Shown here: piece after piece, positions 36,901 to 47,500 of the stretch
How positions within the stretch are numbered: the stretch's first letter is position 1
Layout: the number at the start of each line of letters is the position of its first letter
Translations under genes and position numbers: made by a program
DNA from: Owenia fusiformis
Taxonomy: Eukaryota; Annelida; Polychaeta; Sabellida; Oweniidae
Length of the DNA stretch: 64,000 nt
Direction: 5' to 3'
Assembly (NCBI GenBank): GCA_903813345.2
Contig: CAIIXF020000010.1
Location: 10,840,349-10,904,348 of the forward strand
The notes under the pieces: generated by a model
What the model saw: the letters and a program-made list of their open reading frames with translations, nothing else
Told to the model about the DNA's origin: nothing
Databases searched by the model: none

Positions 36901-36911
36901 AGGGGGAGTAA
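24949..36911 (+). CDS. 2A-led pseudo-OTU / nucleotidyltransferase-fold / TPR repeat protein, 8 exons
   Basis: Exons: 24949-25255, 25549-25632, 26067-26168, 26318-26428, 27156-27269, 28491-28804, 30789-31122 and 31426-36911. GT-AG throughout; phases join to 2,283 aa. Two starts are possible: ATG 24949, or ATG 25108 (residue 54, A at -3 and G at +4), placed just before a hydrophobic 2A leader. Residues 77-95 (LLVVIAFLLLIGGVEVNPGP) end in the 2A ribosome-skipping motif. Residues 103-239 are acidic, partly heptad-like, from four small exons. Residues 290-450 resemble an OTU fold (TGDSLFEALCHQL, TPTELRQKLVAYVKQN, DMLMIWACTQLYNVDVEIF, CFVSLV) without catalytic Cys/His. Residues 625-720 resemble a GlnD/DUF294 nucleotidyltransferase (GSLARKEATAWSDLE; D714 in VLDIP). 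About 29 TPRs fill residues 1038-2280. Function unknown; sensor or scaffold is inference. AATAAA at 37370. Confidence 0.85.
25174..25236 (+). other. 2A-like translational recoding / signal segment
   Basis: Encodes a hydrophobic run followed by GGVEVNPGPL. The 2A consensus is D-[VI]-E-x-N-P-G-P, with the Gly-Pro bond not formed during ribosome skipping. Here all of V-E-x-N-P-G-P is kept and the leading Asp is Gly. The hydrophobic stretch directly before it can act as a signal sequence, as described for 2A-led proteins in sea urchin and other marine invertebrates. Skipping would give a leader peptide of about 94 aa (or 41 aa from Met54) and a downstream protein beginning with Pro95. Confidence 0.75.
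26776..26859 (+). repeat. Approx. 80-bp mini-element, copy 2 of 4 (intronic)
   Basis: 84 bp from TACCCTTTGCATTCG to CGCAGGGTA in an intron of the TPR gene. Contains TTCTTAAAAGAGAGCTTCGT, shared with the 49366 copy and, as the complement, with the 57417 copy. Confidence 0.75.
27560..28153. mobile_element. TIR DNA element (approx. 800-bp family), left-truncated copy in intron
   Basis: Matches the right three quarters of the elements at 43900-44696 and 45290-46093, ending in AACTAGTTTGGTGTGATAGG. The left terminus (CCCTACTATCACACC) is missing; homology starts near CATGCTCAAAATG. Short minus-strand ORFs shared between copies (CDS-like KRRKTGSIWLWSGN) are repeat sequence, not genes. Confidence 0.75.
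28974..29452 (+). repeat. Tandem repeat, about 145-bp unit, 3.3 copies
   Basis: Units start GATAACTCAAATAC at 28974, 29119, 29267 (GATAACTTAAATAC) and 29410. Each carries GGATTTGRTTC and AAAATGGCC-type segments. It is preceded by a GTCCGTCCGTCC microsatellite-like stretch at about 28925-28970. Intronic. Confidence 0.75.
29450..30711 (-). mobile_element. Degenerate mariner-like transposon in intron 6 of the TPR gene
   Basis: Ends CAGGGTGGTCTAAAAATCAT and, on the minus strand, CAGGGTGATCCGAAAAATCA are terminal inverted repeats of about 30 bp. The length of 1.26 kb is that of a full mariner. Inside, the minus strand keeps pieces of a transposase (see next entry). Confidence 0.75.
29640..30020 (-). 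pseudogene. Tc1/mariner-type transposase remnant
   Basis: Minus-strand fragments read GPYWFEDANGRS (about 29965-30010) and FWWGYFQGRIIANNQQTIDE (about 29660-29735). The second resembles the xxFFLWGYLKxRVYxNxPxTIDEL region near the C-terminus of mariner-like transposases. Frames are broken by stops and shifts, so this is a dead copy. Confidence 0.7.
33432..36785 (+). repeat. Coding array of 26 TPR units, 129 nt each
   Basis: Every unit is exactly 43 codons with no indel from 33432 to 36785. Consensus start is PHPGIATSLGNIGTAYMQMG, followed by DNNKAIEYHEQSLAMQKLL. Two degenerate units precede and one follows. Minus-strand ORFs of 80-180 codons across the array are mirror-frame artefacts of the repeat. 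Confidence 0.95.
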
Positions 36912-36929
36912 AAGACCACACCAATGTGT

Positions 36930-37192
36930 ACACCTTGCGCTTCTATAGCATCACTTGGGTTAATAACAATGGAAAGCTATTTAAAAAAACGCGTGCTTCT
37001 ATAGCAACACTGGAAACCTATTTAGAAAAAGCTTGTGCTTCTATAGCAACACTTGGGTTGATAACAAGGCAAAGCTATTTAAAAAAAGATTGTGCTTCTG
37101 AAGCAACATTTAGGGTAATAATGGAAATATATTTTGGAAAGCCTCGTGCTTTTAAAGCAACATTTGGGCTGATAACAACAGAAAGCTATTGA
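36930..37192 (+). repeat. Degenerate tandem repeat (about 57 bp) just after the TPR stop codon
   Basis: Four to five copies of a unit containing GTGCTTCTATAGCAACACTT and AAAGCTATTTAAAAAAA, starting 20-30 bases after the TAA at 36909-36911. Probably transcribed as 3' UTR. An ORF through it (36926-37192) is a by-product of the repeat. Confidence 0.75.
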
Positions 37193-37369
37193 AAAAATGA
37201 AACTTTTATTTTTGCACAGACTGTTTTTGAGCAGAAATGGAATCTATATTATTAAAACGATGTGTCATGAAGACCCCAGATTGTTCATAGTTGATATTAA
37301 TTATATTTCATATTTAACTTTTTCAAAGCTCAGTAGGCATTTGGTGATTAAGCTGACCTAAATTTGAAA

Positions 37370-37375
37370 AATAAA
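37370..37375 (+). terminator. Polyadenylation signal of the TPR gene
   Basis: AATAAA, 458 bases after the stop codon and downstream of the 3' UTR tandem repeat. Confidence 0.5.
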
Positions 37376-37639
37376 CGTTTTTGATCTTTCGAATTATAGA
37401 GTAAACACCAAAAAAGTAATTACAAGAGAAATTCAAGAGAAATCTTCAGAGCACATAAGTTGCACATACAGCAACAACCATCTCTATGTGGGTGGAATTA
37501 CCTAGAAAAAACTCAAGCACTACTCGAGAATCTGTTAATGTAATTAGAAAGTTAAACGTCTTGCCAAGAGCATGCACAAGAAATTATACATGAAATATTT
37601 CATCATATTCTCAAATAAATCTTTGAAAACCTACATCAC

Positions 37640-38290
37640 AGTTGACCTTGACTTCGGGTCACCAAATCATGTGGCGCCAAAGATCACATTAGCCCCCAAG
37701 GTCCTTAAAATGCCAAGAACTTAGATATTCACATTTGACCTTGAGATGACCTCGACCTCAGGTCACCTAATCATGGGTTGCCAAGGGTCACAGCAGCCCA
37801 AATACCTTAAATCACCAAACACCTAGATATTGACCCTAGGAATGACCTTGACCCCAGGTCATCTAATCATGGTCGCCAAGGGTCACAACGGAATGCCCTT
37901 GGCCCAAAACGTTAACCTTGACCTCAGGTCACCTAATCGTGGGTAATCAAGGATCACAGCACAGCCCAAGGGTCTCAGAACGCCAAATACCCAGATACTG
38001 ACCTTTAACCTTGGGATGACATTGATCTCTGGCCTTCGTAGAATGCCAAACGACCCACTTAGAATATTGACCACGTATGAGGGCCCCACAAACGGTCTAG
38101 GAGGAGATCTCCAGACGGAAAGATAGACAAATAGACAGTGAAGGTCATTCCAAGGTCAAAGTTCAGTATCTAGGTATATATTTGGCTTTTTGAGACCCTT
38201 GGTCAGTGCTATGACCCGAGATTAGTTGACCTGAGGTCAAAGTCAACTTTTCGGGTCGAGGTCATTTTGTCGCAACAGAAGAATGCTAAG
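37640..38290. repeat. Degenerate TGACCT/AGGTCA-rich repeat region
   Basis: Imperfect units with CTTGACCTCAGGTCACCTAAT, in variants, at about 37650, 37750, 37850 and 37920, each followed by CAAGGRTCACAGC-type sequence; roughly 90-100 bp period, fading to the right. Lies between the convergent TPR and IgSF genes. Confidence 0.55.
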
Positions 38291-38393
38291 GAATGTAACG
38301 TTATTAAGGAGGTTCAATCCACGATGTTACAGAATTGAGAGATTTACAAATGTTTATAGGATAACATAACCATAGGGTACAATATGTATGTGT

Positions 38394-38399
38394 TTTATT
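38394..38399 (-). terminator. Polyadenylation signal of the IgSF gene
   Basis: AATAAA on the minus strand, 190 bases past the TGA at 38589-38591. Confidence 0.5.
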
Positions 38400-38588
38400 A
38401 TAAAAGCTCTTTATCGAAATACATTAAAATTTAGATAAATATGAAAAAGTTATCGAGTATGTTACAAATCCAAGCCCATTAACATTCTTTCTTAAAACAT
38501 TTATATCGATGATATATACAAGGAATGCTAGTTAGTAATTCAATTGCTGCTTCATGGCGAATTATGTTCATTGTCCCTCCATTGTCTT

Positions 38589-41500
38589 TCACTGTAATAC
38601 TATTTGTAGAATTGAGACGACAGTCAGCAACATCACAGAGAGCCCTGAAAAAATCATTTCATTTTGTTCAACATTACAGTATGTAAAGCAGAAGTAAAAG
38701 CACTATTTCTAAGATTTTTTTCTAATTATGGTGATTGCCCATGTATTTTGAAAGTGTAACTTTGAGTATCTAGTCCAAACAACTTTTACAGAAAATTAAT
38801 GCCCGTGTTTCCATTAATGAATAGTTATATTGTTTCAATAAAAGTGAATCTCCATCCATTTATATAACTGTCCTTTGTGATGCCATTGGTGGCAAAATTT
38901 TGTTTGTTTCCACCAAACGTTTACAATCCTCCTAGACTTCCAACATCGCAGACATCAGTTCTGACATCGCGAACTACGTTCCTTGCACTCGAACCACGAT
39001 TCCCACATCGCGAACACAAAAGCTGTAACCGCGCACCACCATTTCCTTGTTCCCGAACATATTTCTCCGTAACCGCGAACCACATTCCTAATCGAAAGAA
39101 TTTCGTTTCCTTGTTTCACTAAGTTGACTGTTGACATCGTCCTACATATTGGCATATAACTGGAAATCCCAAACTCCCGGATGTATAATGTACAAATTGT
39201 TAGCGGTTACGGATCTTTGTGCGCGAGCGGAGAAATAGGTTCGGGAACAAGGAAATTGTGGTGCGTTGATAAAGATTTTGCGTTCGCGATGTGAGAATCA
39301 TGGTTCGAGTGCAAGGAACATAGTTCGCGATGTCAGAATGCGCGATGTCGCGCTGTTGGAAGTCTAGGAGGCCTGGTTTATACTGGCACGAGTTTGAAAA
39401 TAGCTTTTTTTGATTATTGCTTTCAATTGTAGCTCATGCTATCTCGGTATTTACTTGTAAACATGAAATATATGATACATATACTACATTGAATTTATAA
39501 GCACAGTTTTGGACATGTCTAATAAATTATACTGGCATAACCATATCTATTGAAATATGAAAAGTTTTAGATACATGGAAGCTAATCAAACTTACCAAAC
39601 ATACTTTGAGATCCGCCAGTATAGCCTGTAAACAAGATAATTAAAAATTATATTCAAATTATATTGTATTTTATGTTTTGTTTTGTATTCTATTGCTTTG
39701 TATTACTTTATACTTTATTGTACTGCAATTGCATCGCAGATTATAGATAGATACGAGCACATATCGTATGTGAAATAAAATGTGACATGTGATATATGAA
39801 AAAAAAAAAATATCTGGAGGATGTCACAAACCATTATTACAATGAGGCACCAGTTTGATCTTACATATCACATTGCTTAGGAGGCAGAATATATACATTT
39901 AAAATGGTTAAAATGTTCTCTCTATAACCTGATAATGGTACATACCAGTGGCCACAAATGTGATATCTTTCGTTGAGTTATAGTCAGTACGATTAACTGT
40001 ATTGAATGCGGTACACATGAATGTATATTCCCCACTGAGGCCTCTTGGCACCTCGAACTGGAACCCATTCATGGTCATGTTGGCACCCCTTCCTTTGACC
40101 TTACTCCAAGTGAATTCCGGGTCAGGGTACCCCCGTGCGGTACAGTTAAGTTTGTCCCCAGTCGCGAAACGCGGCATACCAGGGCCGTCATAGTCGTGAT
40201 GGATATCGACGTCTCTTACCGAATCTGAAACGATTTACAGGAAAACATTACACATACGGGGATTTTACACATACGAGCGATAGGGGAATTCTAGTCTGTG
40301 GTTACTCGATTTCCATGATTATTGTTAGAAATTGTGCCTTTGTTAAATAATTTTTGTCACTAACATTTGAGAAAATTTTGAGAATCATAAATGTGAGAAA
40401 CGATCTAATTCAGCCTTTCAAGATTGTTCCAGCTACGAGAATTTTCTATATTTAAAAACAGCAGTATTTGCTTATCAAACATGGCCAAATATTCTCAGCC
40501 AACAAAATTCCTTTTTTACTGTTCATTATTAGACAACAACGAACACTTTTTATGCACGTATCTCTATAAATGATATTGTTCTAAATCGATTTGACTTTTA
40601 CAGTAGTGTATTATTATAGGTTATGTTGTTTAGTATTCCTACACTAACAATCAAGTCAACGGTGAAATAAAATACAAAGAATGGGTATCGATATGGCGAA
40701 CTTTTTGAACACACGTTTCTCTTAAACCAGTCATCAAAAGTTTCTGAAAATCATACAAATTGTCACTTTAATGGCCATCTTTTGAATGGTAACAATATAA
40801 TTTGAAATAGATATACATACTTTCATCTATATTGTTTTAAAAAACACATCAAACACTTGTTTTGTTCTATGTATCATGTTTCCAGAGTGAAATGAAACAT
40901 CTTTCCGAACCTCATTGGAACAAAACGACATAAACACTTGTTTAGGTCTCTCAATATTGTAATTGTACAAAGAAATTTTGGTTGATTTTAAAAAAGTATC
41001 TTGTTAATGAAATAAACGTTTTTTCTTGATTTTTATATATTTTGGGGAGATTTTGTTTTAATTTTTTTGAATACTTTTTTAAAATCAACCAAAAATTCCT
41101 TTGTATAACTTTAATATTGAGAGGTCTAAAAACATGTTGTATATGCTATTTTGTTCCAACAAGGTTCGGAAAGACATTTTATTTCATTCTCAAGAATTGG
41201 TAGAAAGGAGTAAAAACAATTGCACTAAAAAAAAAAAAAAAAATGTTAACAAAAACAGTTATATAAAATATTTCTAAATAATTTTTGCATTAAATTGTTG
41301 TCAATCAGTCAACATTACATAAAATACAGAATGTTTTCAATGATTGGTTTAAGAGAAAAACATTGTTGAATTCAGTTCTCCATATCGATACCTATCCTTT
41401 GCTCAAGCTGGTCCCGAGTACTTACAGATCACTCTCATTGGAGACGACAACGTACAGTTATCGTTATAAGGAGTCCCAGCGACGGTCACTTGGCACCTGG

Positions 41501-44500
41501 GCAGTGTATCGTCATGTTGATCGTTAGTTGTAAAATTAGTTGACTTCACTGCTACCCCTGTAACGTCCCTGGCATACTGCATAGGTAGCTATTGAAATAA
41601 GATGTGGCGTATAATTTTTGGGAAGTGCATTTTATGGTATGCCTTTGCATTTTTCGTACAGATATAAGATAATAATTTATAGTCATGTCTAATTCTTAGA
41701 GGTAGCAACCTTACTTATGTATGCAGAATTTTAAACTAAATTCAACTAATCAGATTGCTAAAGTTACTGTGCATTATTGAACAAAAAATGAACGATTCAT
41801 TAATTATAAATTCCACCAGTTTATCATAACTAGACAACATCTCATTTTTTACTCCATAATTCTTTGAATAAACGATGTCTTTCTATCAGAATGAGTCTGA
41901 AACACATGTATTTCAAGGGGGGGGGGGGGGGGAGAAATGCGACATACACACGGGCATCATGTTATGTTTAAGTGAAATAGACAGAGTTGATGAGTATTGC
42001 AATACCATACAGTAGAACCTGTATATCTGAACACCTGGCTAATCCGAACACCTCCCAATCTGAACACTTTTTAGGTCCCATTTTTTCCTCCCATTGACTC
42101 CCATGTTAAAAAAACCTTGAAATGTGAACACATCCCAATTTGAACAGTGAACAGTCATATTTGAAAAATTCACTTGTCTAATCCGAACACTTTTCATAAA
42201 ATTTCTGATGTTTTATACAAAACTGCTCAAATTTTGTCATGATATCAAAACTTTGGGAAATAATCTTGAATGGTCACATTCATAATGGGGCTTTACAGCA
42301 TGATTAGATTCATTTGAATCAAATTTTCAAATTTCTGGAATGCCATAAAGCTATGTGGTCAAAAGAACTATCAATATTTACCGAGAATGTGTTCACATTT
42401 CTTCAGAATCCGGATTATTGCGGATGCAAAAACCTCGAAATGTGAACGCACCTCCTAATCTGAACGCTTTTATCCGGTCCCAATGGCGTTCGGACTAGAC
42501 AGGTTTATACAGTTATTGAATTCATGATTCCAAAGAGGGTCATCTTTAGATGGAGTAAGGTTAATATTATTTAATTTCGGGGTTCCCCTCCTTGTAATTT
42601 GATTATATTATTTTACTGACTGACATTCAAACATTTAATTGCTATTAAATACCGTCCTTTTGTTCATTTTATCCTACATTTTATTCTCTTGAAAGCCCAT
42701 GATTTTATATAATATTATTTTCATCTTATGCTTTGTAAAAATCTATTCATGGGAAACTGCACTGCCATCTTTCCTTATCAAAGAAACAACAAATGTAGGT
42801 TTTGGGCTTTGGCCAAGGAGGATAGGCTCCCAGAATGCAACCTCGATATTTTCAAACAATGAACTTGTCGTTATTGTCTGTTGTTAACTGACAATGAATT
42901 CATAATCAGCAATACAAAATATTTGAGCTAATATTTTGATCACTTCGGTTCTTGTGTGTTTTGTAATAATAAGACCAAAACGCGCGATTCAAAATCTGAA
43001 GTGAAAAATAGCAACTGTTTAATTTTGGATTTCGTAATCATGACATCCTTCAAAATTGGGCTTATTCAATTTGTATAAAAAATGGGCTATCAACAGAAAG
43101 CCCAGTCTGTGGCTTTAAGTATGTGTACTGAATATCGAAATGGCATTCTGGGAGCCAATCTACCTACCTTTGGCTTTGGTCATATTATAAGATGAGTGAA
43201 ACAGTGTACAAAAGTTTCAAGACTTACCTGAGAACCTTGTTCTGTGTACCACATAGGAACAGGGACTCTGTTACCTCTATACTCGACTTGACACGTCAGC
43301 TCGGCATTCTCACCTTCATGAGGGGGATTAGATGCTCGCTGGTTCCGACAATCGGGCGATTCTAAAAAATAAAGACAAATGAAAAGGAAAATTCAGTCAA
43401 AGCGATGTCATATTTGAAATCCACATGTAAAAGTACATCTAGAAATATGGTTTTGAAAATTGTTTATGAACTAAAAATTTCAATTTTTGGAAAATGTGAT
43501 TTCTAGACCCCATGTTATAAAATCATAAAAAGTGAAATATCTTTCTTGTATTGGACATATCATATTTTCCTCAACTGGACATAATATCTTAATTTACAAA
43601 ACTATTAGATATATAAGGGTGATATGAAAATTGAACCACTAAAACTGATAACATTTAAGTTAAAGGGAACTTTCTACTCCCGGGTTTCTATACCCGCCAT
43701 GTAATCTGACCCGAATGAGCCACCTGGTGATGAAACTAGAAACTATCTTCCCGCATCTGAGTTATTCAGCTGAGTTTCGCCTACAGGGAATGTGGTCTTT
43801 TTGTGATTTTAATAATAATGATGCTTTTATCAATCTAGATACCCCTTTTAAAGAAATTTATCTATCGATAGTTTAAACAAGTGACATCTTTGTTCCTTAC
43901 CCTACTATCACACCAAACTAGTTCCCACTACGTTCTCGAAAACGGGCTTCAACTGTGTACGAACGGACTGGACCTACTAAGGACCGTTTGGGATCTTTTT
44001 ACAAACTTCATCGAACGTACTCGACCGGGTAGGTCCTTTAGAACTTAGACAATGCTCAAAATGTTCTCGTGGTCGTCACGTTCTACAATTAGAACGAGTG
44101 ACAACGTACTAACGACGAGCTGGACGTACTACGAACGGAACCGTCGTACTTCAATCCTACTAGGGACGTTTTAACAACGAGTTGAACTGTCTGAGGACGT
44201 GTTGAGAACGAGGTAGAACTAATTGCAAACGGATTTAAACTGATTAAGAACGTATTTAACACTGCTTATTAACGAGTTAGCAAAAATATAGCTATCACAC
44301 CAAACAAGTTGCCACTGCGTTCTTCAAAACTGTGTGCGAACGAAATGAACGTAGCTGCAACTTTCTAAGGTCTATTTACGAACTTTATGAACGTTCTCAG
44401 ACGGGAATGTGATTTTAGAATTTTGAATCGATTCAAAATTCGATGGCGACCATACCGTTCTATAATCAGGTCATAATGACCTTCTAGACTAAGGGACGCG

Positions 44501-47500
44501 TTCTACGACGTTGCACACCGACCTGGTGCGACCTGAACGAACTGCGAACGAGATGAACGTATTGAAGACTGTTTAAGAACGAAGAAGCTAATTATTTCAG
44601 ACATATTTCCCGACCAAAGCCAGATTGAGCCCGTTTTACGACGTTTTCGTAGGACTGGCAAGAACGGGTAAGAACTAGTTTGGTGTGATAGGGGGGTTAA
44701 TATAGTATTAAGACTAATAGTACAATAACGTCATTTCAAAGGGCAATATAGTGAAATATTGGACCAAGGGCCGCAGGCCCAAGGTCCAATATTTCACTAT
44801 TTTGCCCGCAGAAATGACGTTATTACTATTATTACAACCGTTAATGCCCAGGGCTGAAATAGCAAATTTGAAATAGAAAATCTTACGCACTGAACGATAT
44901 CACTTTTCCCGGGAAACATAGCCGGGCGGATAATGTCATTATTGCCCGACTAAAGTCATTAACGCCCGACACAATATTGCTCACGTCAATATAGCAATTT
45001 AAATGCCTTCTCAACTAGTACTAAAACCCCTAGAACAGGCCCTGCAAGGTGGTAATAATGTTTGATATACTAGTATAGTAGCCGAACGGGGAGCCGAACA
45101 CTCATCACTTGATTTACTTTTATAATTTAAATTGCAAATTCGTCATGCACGTGTCTTGTTAAGCATATTCCTAATACAGAAATCCCTCGCAGAAAATTAA
45201 CCTTATCTAATATTTGTGAGTTTTCATGTTCGAATCATGATATAGACCTAAGATCAGGTATAACATGTAAGACTATGGGCCATACCTAACCCTACTATCA
45301 CACCAAACCAGTTCTCACTGCGTTCTCGAAAACGGGCATCAACTGTGTACGAACGGACTGGACGTACTTAGAACCGTTTGGGGTCTATTTACAAACTTCA
45401 TCGAACGTACTCGAACGATTAGGTCCTCTAGCACTTACATGTAGAGCATGCTCAAAATGTTATCTTGGTCGTCACGTTCTACAATTAGAACGAGCGACAG
45501 CCTACTAACGACGAGCTGGACGTACTACGAACGGAACCGTCGTACTTCAATCCTACTAGGGACGTTTTTACAACGAGTTGAACTGTCTGAGGACGTATTG
45601 AGAACGAGGTAGAACTAATTGCAAACGGGTTAAAACTGATTAAGAACGTATTTATCAACGAGTTAGCAAAAATATAGCTATCACACCAAGCAAGTTGCCA
45701 CTGCGTTCTTCAAAACTGGTTTTAAACTGTGTGCGAAAGGAATGAACGTAGCTGCAACGTTCTACGGTCTTTTTACGAACTTCATGGACTTTCCCGGACG
45801 GAGAATGTGATTTAGAATTTTGAATCGATTCAAAATTCGATGGCGACCATACCGTTCTGTAATCAGGTCATGATGACCTTCTAGACTAATGGACGCGTTA
45901 TACGACGTTGCACACCGACGTGGTGCGACCTGAACGAACTGTGAATGAGATGGACGTATTGGAGACTGTTTATGAAAGAAGTAGTTAATTATTTTAGACA
46001 TATTTCCCGACCACAGCCAGATTGAGCCCGTTTTACGACGTTTTCGTAGGACTGGCAAGAACGGGTAAGAACTAGTTTGGTGTGATAGGGGGGTTAGGAC
46101 GAGGCACAAACATTTTCAAAAGCTTATGGAAAACGTTTGCATTGTGCCTAGCCCTGTGGTGTTTATTCATCGATATAATACCTGCTCTACGGTCTGTATT
46201 TAACATATGATACTGACACACGATTGTGATAAAAATGTTGAGGAGATTTTGCCTCACAACTCGTAAATAAAGGAAAAGGAAGAGTGCAGTATTTTAGAAC
46301 GTTTGAACGGTAAAAGATTTCAGATTCTAACTGAGTGTAAGCCATCGTATCAGAATTTTAAATACTCACTTAACACAATAAGCTCAACTGGGTGATTTGA
46401 TGCGTCCACCAGCCTTCTACACTCATATTTTCCACCAGCACTCAACATCGGAGATTTAATCGTGAAATTTCTCCCTGCATTGGCAAAATCATACCTGGTG
46501 CTATCATACTCATTTGGCTGTAAATATAGGACGAATGAAGTTAAAACGCTAGTGCCATTTTAAAAGTAAGAGACGACGTCCAACATGTATATAATTTGGT
46601 TCATTTATCTCTTGATGGAATCTTCATTTAATTATCTTGATTGAATTCTGTTTTACAACGTTAACCTCGGTAAACGCTAAAAATATATATTTTTGTATCT
46701 GAATATTGTATTCATTGTTTACCCCTCGTATTTCGTTTTTAACCCCTTGCGTTCCATGATTTTAACACCTTATTTGCCATAGTTTAAACATATTCCACAT
46801 GCCATAATTAATTAAAATGTAAAATATAACACATTTGAAATGTATTACTTTGTTTATTACCTTGGCTGGATTAAATATAAGGTTCGGTGTGGTTGATGAC
46901 GTCACAAACTCCCACCATTGGATATATTCCTGTGGTTCTGGTTGTCCAGGGTCACATGTAAAGGTCACTGATACCCCTTCCCGCGTTGCATGATCCTTTG
47001 GCTCCACGATGGCTCTTGAAGTATAAGCTTAAACAAAATATAATATATCTCATGGATCACGATAAAGATAATTTCCACAAAAATAAATAAAACCAGATCG
47101 GCTCACTCATGCATAAATTATACATTGATTAATAAAGTGAATAGACGAGACAAATAAAAGTAAACATTGTAAAAGTTAATTCCAAATGGTTCAAAAGTGT
47201 ATAAAAAACGATATTCATGTTTTTCAAATTGATGGATGGGCACAGGAGGACAATGGTGGTATGTGTGCTTTTCTTCGCATATATCGCCTTTGCACATCAC
47301 AATATGAAAAGATCAATCTCCCAAACCACACTTTTCAATAGGCCTGGGAACGTGTATAAAAATCGGGTCACATTGTCTTTTTCTTAGGGAACTTGCAAGG
47401 CTACCAGTTAATGCAATCTCGATATTTTTCAAACTTCCCTGGGAAACTCAACTTGATTTTTTGTACATGTTTCTTTGGCATACGCACGCACTTTTCCTCT

